Assembly (NCBI GenBank): GCA_002396485.1
Contig: DGXZ01000045.1
Span: 1,907 to 9,019, forward strand
Source: Spartobacteria bacterium UBA5019
GTDB lineage: Bacteria > Verrucomicrobiota > Verrucomicrobiia > Chthoniobacterales > Terrimicrobiaceae
DNA length: 7,113 bases
Reading direction: 5' to 3'
This document shows, piece by piece, positions 1-5,573 of the stretch. The notes under the pieces are model-generated. The model saw only the letters and a list, made by a program, of their open reading frames with translations. It ran no database searches and was not told the DNA's origin. The position numbers were made by a program, and so were the translations under genes. Numbering within the stretch: position 1 is the stretch's first letter; every line of letters starts with the position of its first letter.

Positions 1-1228
1 CCCAGAGGCCGCCCATCGTGTAGTGAACGGCAGGGTAGATGCGCATGGGCCGCTCATAGGCATTTTCTCCGGTGATGTTTTGATACATCTCGAAGAGGTT
101 GCCGTAGCGTTCCTCGATGGTTTTTTGGCCAAGACGCTTGATGGAATCGGCGAAGTCAAGGTAGACGCCGAGTCCGCCGGGGCCGACTCCCCTGCCCTCG
201 TCGCAGGCTTCCTTGGCCGAGCGGGATGAGATGTCGCGGGGGGCGAGATTGCCGTAGCTCGGGTATTTGCGCTCGAGGAAATAATCACGGTCCGCCTCTG
301 GGATGGATGAGGGTTCTTTTCCGCAATCCTCCTTGCGCTTGGGAACCCAGATGCGGCCGTCGTTGCGAAGCGACTCGCTCATGAGCGTGAGCTTGGATTG
401 GTAGTCACCGCTCACAGGAATGCAGGTCGGGTGGATCTGGGTGAAGCAGGGGTTGGCAAAGAGCGCCCCACGCTTGTGGGCACGGTAGGTGGCTGTGACA
501 TTGCAGCCCCGGGCGTTTGTTGAAAGGTAGAAAACATTGCCGTAGCCGCCGGTGCAGAGAAGGACGGCATCGGCCGCGTGGCTGGTGATTTCGCCCGTAT
601 TCAGATCGCGGACTATGATTCCCTTCGCATGGCCATCGACTAGCACGAGGTCGAGCATTTCCGTGCGCGGAAACATTTTCACTGCGCCCAAAGCAATCTG
701 GTGGCTGAGTCCAGAATAGGCACCGAGAAGCAGTTGCTGGCCAGTCTGTCCGCGCGCGTAGAAAGTGCGCGACACTTGGGCACCTCCGAACGAACGGTTG
801 TCGAGCAAGCCGCCGTATTCGCGGGCGAAGGGCACGCCTTGAGCGACGCACTGGTCTATGATGGAGCTGCTCACCTCGGCAAGGCGATGCACATTGGCCT
901 CCCGGGCACGAAAATCGCCGCCTTTGATCGTGTCGTAGAAAAGGCGGTAAACGCTGTCGCCGTCATTCTGGTAATTTTTGGCGGCATTGATGCCCCCTTG
1001 TGCGGCGATCGAGTGGGCTCGGCGGGGGCTGTCCTGATAGCAGAAGCATTTCACTTTGTATCCCTGCTCAGCCAGCGTTGCTGCTGCAGAGGCGCCGGCG
1101 AGACCGGATCCGACAATGATGAGCTCGAATTTCCGCTTGTTGGCGGGGCTGACGAGCTTCGCGTTGTTTTTGTAATTGGTCCACTTCTGATCAAGAGGAC
1201 CGGCGGGGATGTTGGGGTCGAGTGTCAT
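1..1228 (-). CDS. sdhA: Succinate dehydrogenase / fumarate reductase flavoprotein subunit, 3' end cut by window edge
   Basis: FAD subunit that interconverts succinate and fumarate at the cytoplasmic face of the membrane, in the TCA cycle and respiratory chain. My own minus-strand translation gives 409 open codons running off the left edge, roughly two thirds of a protein of this type. Visible motifs are the Rossmann loop GSGLAG (about residues 40-45); AHSIAAQGGINAA (71-83), with His72 at the usual covalent-FAD position; FTQIHPT (262-268); APRDISSR (329-336), with the catalytic-type Arg331; and VHYTMGGLW (401-409), with the active-site-type His402. The roughly 30-residue N-terminal extension before the Rossmann fold and the SESLRNDGRIWVPK segment resemble the non-classical SdhA of Bacteroidetes and Verrucomicrobia, not the proteobacterial form. 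The ATG overlaps the sdhC stop as ATGA and has a good ribosome site upstream. sdhB should follow outside the window. Confidence 0.97.
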   Translation of the reverse strand, partial: MTLDPNIPAGPLDQKWTNYKNNAKLVSPANKRKFELIIVGSGLAGASAAATLAEQGYKVKCFCYQDSPRRAHSIAAQGGINAAKNYQNDGDSVYRLFYDTIKGGDFRAREANVHRLAEVSSSIIDQCVAQGVPFAREYGGLLDNRSFGGAQVSRTFYARGQTGQQLLLGAYSGLSHQIALGAVKMFPRTEMLDLVLVDGHAKGIIVRDLNTGEITSHAADAVLLCTGGYGNVFYLSTNARGCNVTATYRAHKRGALFANPCFTQIHPTCIPVSGDYQSKLTLMSESLRNDGRIWVPKRKEDCGKEPSSIPEADRDYFLERKYPSYGNLAPRDISSRSAKEACDEGRGVGPGGLGVYLDFADSIKRLGQKTIEERYGNLFEMYQNITGENAYERPMRIYPAVHYTMGGLW

Positions 1229-1962
1229 TGTGCGGCTCCTTTTCCTAGTCCGAAGACAAGGATTGCTATCGGGATCGAGACATAACCAAGGAACAACAGC
1301 CAGGCCAGCGTGCGCCCAGCGAGTTCATAGTTTTTACGAATGCGGGTATTGGTAATTCCCACAGTCTGGAGGAGGCTGCTGAGTCCATGACTCAGGTGGA
1401 AGGTTAGAAGGAAGAGACCGACGACGTAGATAGCTACGACAGGGACATTGCTGAAGGCCTTCACGACCATCCCATACACATTGTGGACCTGGTGTCCATC
1501 GAGTGTAGTGGTCATGGTCTGGAACGAAGGATCCACCACGCGGGCCGTGAAGTGGGCGAGATGGAAGACGACAAATGCCAGAACGATGAGCCCGCTCAGA
1601 CGCATCGTGCGGGCAAAGACGGTCGTGCCGACGGAATTTGAGGCGATGTATTTTTTGGGACGCGCCTTCTGGTTTTCTTTCCAGAGAAGCATCGTGAAAT
1701 AAATATGCAGACCCACCACGGCCAGCAAGCCGAGACGCACCACCCAAAGGATCGGGCCGAGACTATGAAGCTTCTCAGCGTAGGCATTCAGGGCATCCGG
1801 ACCGATAAAGACGGTGAGATTGCCAATCAGGTGGCCGATAACAAAAAGCACCAACAAAACACCGGTCAAGGCAACGATGGTTTTTTTTCCTATGGATGAA
1901 AAAATCCACAGGTGAGCCGGACAGGGACCGGAACGCGTGGAAGAGGAGGATGATTTAATCAT
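1225..1962 (-). CDS. sdhC: Succinate dehydrogenase cytochrome b membrane subunit (b558-type SdhC)
   Basis: Membrane anchor of succinate:quinone oxidoreductase. It carries haem b and passes electrons between the iron-sulfur subunit and quinone. From ATG 1962 it is 245 residues, normal for the single-subunit type. Five hydrophobic segments are visible at about 27-52, 70-94, 118-140, 170-198 and 215-239. Four carry histidines suited to bis-His ligation of two haems: His44 (GHLIGN), His86 (GLHIYF), His134/137 (FHLAHF) and His189/192 (FHLSHG). This pattern fits the diheme family with one anchor protein and no SdhD. The open frame extends back to 2190, but the extra 76 codons look non-coding, and ATG 1962 places the Ser-rich MIKSSSSS tail just before the first helix, as expected. 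No Shine-Dalgarno sequence precedes this start. The stop overlaps the sdhA start (ATGA), so the two are co-translated. Confidence 0.93.
   Translation of the reverse strand: MIKSSSSSTRSGPCPAHLWIFSSIGKKTIVALTGVLLVLFVIGHLIGNLTVFIGPDALNAYAEKLHSLGPILWVVRLGLLAVVGLHIYFTMLLWKENQKARPKKYIASNSVGTTVFARTMRLSGLIVLAFVVFHLAHFTARVVDPSFQTMTTTLDGHQVHNVYGMVVKAFSNVPVVAIYVVGLFLLTFHLSHGLSSLLQTVGITNTRIRKNYELAGRTLAWLLFLGYVSIPIAILVFGLGKGAAQ
1236..1243 (-). promoter_or_regulatory. Shine-Dalgarno site of sdhA
   Basis: On the minus strand AAAAGGAG ends 7 bases before the sdhA ATG at 1228, inside the last codons of sdhC. This fixes the sdhA start. It is the only textbook ribosome-binding site I find in the window, since sdhC, yjbQ, the kinase and the DUF5069-like gene all lack an obvious one. 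Confidence 0.8.
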
Positions 1963-2286
1963 GAATTGGAGTCTGTAAACTATTACTACGCCTGCCGCAG
2001 CGAAGTCGATGCAAACCTCAAAGCGACCAGATGGGAACAACTCCCCAATCGAAACCAATACCATGCCACAAGCTCGGGATCTGCCATCATACCCGATTCG
2101 CAAAAAGAGAGGTTGTAGCGGTTGATGGCTCCCCTTGTGAGCCGCATACAATCGAGACGGCAATATGGGGCCACCACCAACCGCACACAAACCATATCTG
2201 CCACCATGGAAATTTGATATGAGGTGAAACCCCAGTAGCCATATTTAGCCCGAGTTTGGATAGTAATGGAAGGTGGGAAAAAAGAG
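1963..2286 (-). other. Gene-free region upstream of sdhC, probable sdh promoter and leader
   Basis: The 324 bases between the 3' end of tRNA-Gly and the sdhC ATG hold no supported gene. Short open frames here (73 codons on minus, 63 on plus) have no recognisable protein features. The sdh promoter most likely lies here because tRNA-Gly, on the same strand, ends in a T run just upstream. I searched for a -35/-10 pair close to sdhC and found none that is convincing; a TTGCAT box and a TAGTAA box lie about 20 bases apart, which is too wide to trust. No riboswitch or attenuator hairpin was recognised. Confidence 0.5.
2278..2283 (-). terminator. Oligo-T run after tRNA-Gly
   Basis: Read on the minus strand, the tRNA-Gly discriminator base T is followed by CTC and then six T residues. 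No separate hairpin precedes the run, so if it terminates transcription it would rely on the tRNA fold itself. It is a plausible but weak terminator separating tRNA-Gly from sdhC. Confidence 0.4.
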
Positions 2287-2357
2287 AGCGGGTGAAGGGA
2301 ATCGAACCCTCGTATGCAGCTTGGGAAGCTGCCGTTCTACCATTGAACTACACCCGC
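2287..2357 (-). tRNA. tRNA-Gly, anticodon CCC
   Basis: A complete 71-base cloverleaf on the minus strand. The acceptor stem GCGGGTG/CACCCGC is perfect over 7 bp. The D stem is GTTC/GAAC with an AATGGTA loop, and the anticodon stem is GCAGC/GCTGC with loop TTCCCAA, which gives anticodon CCC. The variable loop is ATAC, the T stem is GAGGG/CCCTT (one G-U pair) with loop TTCGATT, and the discriminator is T. It closely resembles the glyU-type tRNA that reads GGG. CCA is not encoded (CTC follows the discriminator), so CCA-adding enzyme is needed. It starts 49 bases after the yjbQ stop codon on the same strand and has its own promoter-like sequence. Confidence 0.97.
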
Positions 2358-2371
2358 GGATGGGTGAGATA

Positions 2372-2400
2372 TTTTTAACGGTAGAGTCTGATTTTTCCAA
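2372..2400 (-). promoter_or_regulatory. Putative sigma-70-type promoter of tRNA-Gly
   Basis: On the minus strand a -35-like TTGGAA (2400-2395) is separated by exactly 17 bases from a -10-like TAAAAA (2377-2372). Each box matches 4 of 6 consensus bases. The -10 box ends 14 bases before the mature tRNA 5' end, giving a short leader. The tRNA-Val promoter has the same -10 box, the same spacer length and the same distance, which supports both calls. Confidence 0.6.
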
Positions 2401-2406
2401 GGCAAT

Positions 2407-2826
2407 TCAACAACCGGTGACATTCACCGCGATCTGGCGGGATTGAGCAGCACGGCGGTGTTCGAAAAGGAAAATTCCCTGCCAAGTCCCGAGGACCATT
2501 CGCCCCTTGGAAACCGGCACGAGTTCGCTCGTGCGGGTAAGAGCCATACGGATGTGGGACGTCATGTCATCCGGTCCCTCAAGCGTGTGAGTGTAGCCCA
2601 CACCATTTTCGGGAACAAGGCGCTCGAAGAAACTTACCAAATCTCGCGAAGCGGAGGGGTCTGCATTTTCAAAAATAACAAGGCTCGCGCTGGTGTGACG
2701 GATAAAAACGGTAACCACTCCCTCTTGAATGGATGCGCTCTGAAGGACTCTCTGCACTTGGGAAGTAATTTCGTAGAGCCCTTTGCCGCGCGTTAAAACA
2801 TCAAAAAAACAAGTCTGCGAATTCAC
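2407..2826 (-). CDS. yjbQ: YjbQ / UPF0047 family protein (secondary thiamine-phosphate synthase family)
   Basis: Small, widely conserved cytoplasmic protein. Family members can show weak thiamine-phosphate synthase activity, but the physiological role is unsettled. From the GTG at 2826 it is 139 residues, almost identical to the 138 of E. coli YjbQ. Family motifs in order are HTSASL (44-49), FENADPS (52-58), RLVPENG (69-75), YTHTLEGPDDMTSH (78-91) and KGRMVLGTWQGIFLFEHR (108-124). These include the conserved His and Asp residues thought to line the active site. The frame stays open to a TTG at 2910, but those 28 extra codons encode a hydrophobic stretch unlike the family and cover the divergent tRNA-Val promoter. 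I therefore prefer the GTG, which aligns with the family N-terminus, although no clear Shine-Dalgarno sequence precedes it. Confidence 0.93.
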   Translation of the reverse strand: MNSQTCFFDVLTRGKGLYEITSQVQRVLQSASIQEGVVTVFIRHTSASLVIFENADPSASRDLVSFFERLVPENGVGYTHTLEGPDDMTSHIRMALTRTSELVPVSKGRMVLGTWQGIFLFEHRRAAQSRQIAVNVTGC

Positions 2827-2876
2827 TCCACCGAGACTACCCAACAGAGCATCACAGAAAAAAGGCAGAAAAAATA

Positions 2877-2905
2877 TTGCTGCGCAGCCAATGGAGGGAT
2901 AAAAA
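2877..2905 (+). promoter_or_regulatory. Putative sigma-70-type promoter of tRNA-Val
   Basis: On the plus strand TTGCTG (2877-2882), a 17-base spacer and TAAAAA (2900-2905) are followed after 14 bases by the tRNA-Val 5' end at 2920. The discriminator region is pyrimidine-rich and ends in TCC, as it does before tRNA-Gly. The element lies in the space between the divergent yjbQ and tRNA-Val genes. Confidence 0.6.
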
Positions 2906-2919
2906 CTCAACCTCTCTCC

Positions 2920-2994
<75 letters not shown>

Positions 2995-3882
2995 TCCCCT
3001 CAGCTTTTGCTGGAGCGGTTCTCAAGAGCTTTAAGTTGAGACATGGGTCATGTTTGAGAAGAAAGATCGATCCTTTTTCCATCCCCCATCTTTATTACGT
3101 ATCAACTCCAAAATGAACACAACAGTGACTAAAATCCCCGTCAAGCGACGATCATTATAGAGTATCTGATGACCCTCTCGAGTCGCGTTATCCGTTTAGA
3201 AGTCTCTGAGCAAACATGGCAGCGACTAGATTTGAGTGGCGGCTGTTATGGAGTTCGACTTGGCAAATTCGCTAGAACCCCTCACCTTCGGATTATTCGA
3301 CCGAAACGAGAATCGGTCTCCACAGGTGGCTCCAGTACCCGTCCCCGCTTGGAAGAATGTTGGACATCTCAAAATCCCACTCCATGTAAAAATCCAAGGC
3401 TCCGCCATCGATTGTCCCCTTCAGAGGCAATGCTGGCATGCGGAGACGTGGATAACTCCGCAGAACGCACCGAGGTGTCATAGTGCGAACGAACTGTGTC
3501 ATAGAGCAAAGATGAAAAAATGCTCCAAGCCATCCTGTCACCGCTCTGAAGCCAGTGCGAGTGGTGACTGATCCTGAATGAAAAAAACTCGCTCTACTAT
3601 GCAAACGCCTTCTGAATTAAATCTGCGGGCGGATGAGAGTGCGTGAGGTCTCGATGAGGTGTAGGATTTTGGTAATCATTTCACAATCAAGACTGCCAAC
3701 TTTTGTTGGACATCTACTGAGGGAGGAGAAAAAACTTCGAGATTTTTAAAACTCCCGAAAACCAAAGAAAACACGCTCTGACAACATTATTGCAGGCAGC
3801 TCAGGGCGGCTGGCGAGTGAGAAGCGAGAAGTCGCCCAATCGTTAAAAAATCTATCAGGTTTGGGGGAAAACAAAGCCCAGC
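2995..3882. other. 888-base stretch without a supportable gene
   Basis: It lies between tRNA-Val and the stop of the DUF5069-like gene. Several frames of 60-111 codons are open on both strands between 3169 and 3604, but they overlap each other and lack ribosome sites and recognisable motifs. Small structures seen are CTCAGC-TTTT-GCTG followed by a bulged GAG (2999-3015), just after the tRNA, and the perfect hairpin CCAAC-TTTT-GTTGG (3696-3709). There is also a G/A-rich pair of near-repeats, GCGAGTGAGAA then GCGAGAAG (3814-3832), enclosed by GGCGA...TCGCC (3812-3836). I see no second copy of the tRNA-Val 3' end, no integrase, and no known non-coding RNA such as RNase P, SRP, 6S or tmRNA. It could be a decayed gene or insertion, or a long 3' region. 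Confidence 0.6.
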
Positions 3883-4389
3883 CTACCGAATCGAATCGGT
3901 AAGAAAACTTAGGGCCTGAGCGGGATCTCCGTGTGTGTCACGCACAACGGCTAGGAAGGCGGGCAAGGTGGCGTTGTATTTTTTCAAAAACGATCGGTCT
4001 CCTGCGCACCCATACATGATGTCGTCGCAGAGGCTACCCTCAAGGAAGCACTGGGCTTTGCGAATGATGCGGGGCAGCCAGGAAACGCCTTCGAATGCAG
4101 CGGATTTTGGCGGCAACTCCCTTTCTTCGACAATGTATAATGGTGGGTGCCCTTGGAGCGATGTTTGAAAATAGTCGGCCCGCATTTTCGAAAGATCCAT
4201 AAACACGGACTTGTCGGGTACGCCATAGCGGGCGAGGTCATCCACCGCATCATAGAGAAACTGCGCTGAGATACCAAACTTCGCGAGGGTATCGAGATCG
4301 CCCGCTGGCAGGATTTGTGAGGGGTGGCGGCAACCGGAGCGGTAAATAGAAACTGCCTTGTCGTGAAGATGATTGAGTTCGTTAGTCAT
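3883..4389 (-). CDS. DUF5069-like protein of unknown function
   Basis: 168-residue protein without signal peptide or membrane segment, so probably cytoplasmic. The C-terminal part (about 95-168) reads VSWLPRIIRKAQ (102-113), then DDIMYGCAGDRSFLKKY (122-138), AFLAVVRD (144-151) and ALSFL. This matches my memory of the DUF5069 pattern (a LPR..KA motif, then a GD.F-type core and a short C-terminal helix). The N-terminal part (about 1-80) looks helical, with YDAVDDLARYGVP and MRADYF motifs, and may be a small domain that accompanies DUF5069 in Verrucomicrobia. No function is established. Its ATG lies inside the end of the kinase gene (shared ATGACTAA) and has no Shine-Dalgarno sequence, so it is probably translated by coupling and is the third gene of the operon. 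The family assignment rests on recall of motifs, not on a search. Confidence 0.8.
   Translation of the reverse strand: MTNELNHLHDKAVSIYRSGCRHPSQILPAGDLDTLAKFGISAQFLYDAVDDLARYGVPDKSVFMDLSKMRADYFQTSLQGHPPLYIVEERELPPKSAAFEGVSWLPRIIRKAQCFLEGSLCDDIMYGCAGDRSFLKKYNATLPAFLAVVRDTHGDPAQALSFLTDSIR
3884..3901 (-). repeat. Small inverted repeat spanning the stop codon of the DUF5069-like gene
   Basis: TACCGA (3884-3889) and TCGGTA (3896-3901) form a 6-bp stem with a 6-base loop over the last codons and stop. On the minus strand a mixed G and T stretch follows (GGCTGGGCTTTGTTTT). It might act as a weak terminator, but the T run is interrupted and the stem is short, so I do not call it one. A run of six T residues further down (3850-3845) has no stem before it. 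Confidence 0.3.
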
Positions 4390-5566
4390 TGGGAGATTCG
4401 ACAATGCCTTGTTCCAGAAAACGCACTCGCTGGTCGACTCTTGGCAGGAGGATGGTGACTGTGAGTCCCCGACCGGGCGAGCTTTCGAGAATGACCTCAC
4501 CGCCGTGGGCTCGGACGATGCGCCTGACGATTAAAAGGCCCAATCCATTGCCACCGGATTTGGTGGTGAAATAGGGCTCGAAGATGCGGGTGATGTTTTC
4601 CGGCGATATGCCGCCTCCAGAGTCCATGAAGACAACCCGCACGTGGGTGGCATCGGCGGATGTGCTCACGCGCAGGATGCCGCCGGAATTCATCGCCTGA
4701 AACGAATTGCGGCAGATGTTGTAGAACGCCTGCTTGATCTGATCGCGGTCGATCTGAAGCAGTGGCAAGCCCTGCTCGAGCTGCTTCTCGACGAGTACAT
4801 CGCGGTCCTGGATTTCCACACGCAGAAAATCAAAGACCTCATCGACGATGCGGTTGATGTCCGCTGGCTCGGGATTGAGGCTCTGCGGGCGGATGGCACG
4901 GAGAAACTGGGTAATAATGTTGTCGAGGCGCGTAACCTCACTGCGGGCCACCAGAACGGACTCTACAAGCTTGGAGCGAAGTTTTGGCGGCGCCTTTTCC
5001 AGGTTCCGCTGCATGAGCTGGAGGTGGATATTCAGCGAGTTGAGGGGATTACCAATTTCATGGGCAACGCCCGCCGCCAACATTGTGAGCGCGGAGAACT
5101 TCTCGACCTCGATGGTCTCCTGCGTGTCGCGGTGGGTCTGCGTGATGTCGCGCAGGATCACCGCGCGGCCGACTGCCTCGGGTTTGTGTCCATCGGCCTC
5201 GTCGCTCAACAACGGCACGACGTAGAAATTCAAAAGGCGGTTGTCAGGATAAAACACCTCCAGGTCGCGGCTGACGATTTCTGCTTTCGGCCCGCTGAGC
5301 GTCTCCCAGTCGATACCTCGCACGACCTCGGCCAGCGGCTTGCCGAGGCTGGCATCGGATTCAATGCCGAAAAAACCACACGCCGCGCGATTGAGATACA
5401 GAATGCGTCCCTTGGGGTTTGTGACGATGACGCCTTCGAGAATGGCGTTGAAAATGGTTTCCAAAAAACCCTTCTCGCGGGCGATTTCGACGAGGTAATT
5501 CTGCACCTCGCCGGGTTGGACCAGCGGGAGACGGTCGATGAGTTTGTCGAGAAATCCGCGTTTCAT
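4382..5566 (-). CDS. Soluble PAS-domain sensor histidine kinase (NtrB-like, HisKA plus HATPase)
   Basis: 394-residue two-component sensor kinase. It autophosphorylates on His and would pass phosphate to a response regulator not present in this window. Residues 1-30 form a helical lead. A PAS domain follows at about 32-145 (GFLETIFNAILEGVIVTN, then GRILYLNRAACGFFG, ending AVILRDITQTH). The dimerisation/phosphoacceptor H-box is AAGVAHEIGNPLNSL (164-178) with His169. The ATPase domain has an N-box around YNICRNSFQAM (282-292), G1 DSGGGI (315-320), F-box IFEPYFTTK (328-336) and G2 GGNGLGL (338-344). There are no membrane segments, so it senses a cytoplasmic signal. The frame is open a further 156 codons upstream, but that part is antisense-frame read-through of the dehydrogenase gene. 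The ATG at 5566, 7 bases after the dehydrogenase stop, starts exactly before the helical lead. No Shine-Dalgarno sequence is visible, so coupling is likely. Confidence 0.94.
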   Translation of the reverse strand: MKRGFLDKLIDRLPLVQPGEVQNYLVEIAREKGFLETIFNAILEGVIVTNPKGRILYLNRAACGFFGIESDASLGKPLAEVVRGIDWETLSGPKAEIVSRDLEVFYPDNRLLNFYVVPLLSDEADGHKPEAVGRAVILRDITQTHRDTQETIEVEKFSALTMLAAGVAHEIGNPLNSLNIHLQLMQRNLEKAPPKLRSKLVESVLVARSEVTRLDNIITQFLRAIRPQSLNPEPADINRIVDEVFDFLRVEIQDRDVLVEKQLEQGLPLLQIDRDQIKQAFYNICRNSFQAMNSGGILRVSTSADATHVRVVFMDSGGGISPENITRIFEPYFTTKSGGNGLGLLIVRRIVRAHGGEVILESSPGRGLTVTILLPRVDQRVRFLEQGIVESPND

Positions 5567-5573
5567 GAAGGAG

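Noticed and set aside
701..1285. 194-codon plus-strand frame and a 148-codon minus frame (405-851)
   Set aside because: Both are shadows of sdhA, whose own frame is open through the left edge and carries all flavoprotein motifs.
2827..2910. TTG start giving YjbQ a 28-residue hydrophobic extension (possible signal peptide)
   Set aside because: It lacks the positive N-region of a signal peptide, exceeds family length, and would overlap the tRNA-Val promoter.
2999..3015. Hairpin after tRNA-Val as a terminator
   Set aside because: The stem is short and bulged, and no T run follows.
3449..3457. Single DnaA-box-like site (TTATCCACG on minus)
   Set aside because: One imperfect box without clustering, an AT-rich unwinding region or dnaA/dnaN nearby does not indicate an origin.
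3696..3709. CCAAC-TTTT-GTTGG hairpin as a terminator
   Set aside because: The stem is perfect but only 5 bp, and neither strand has a T tract after it.
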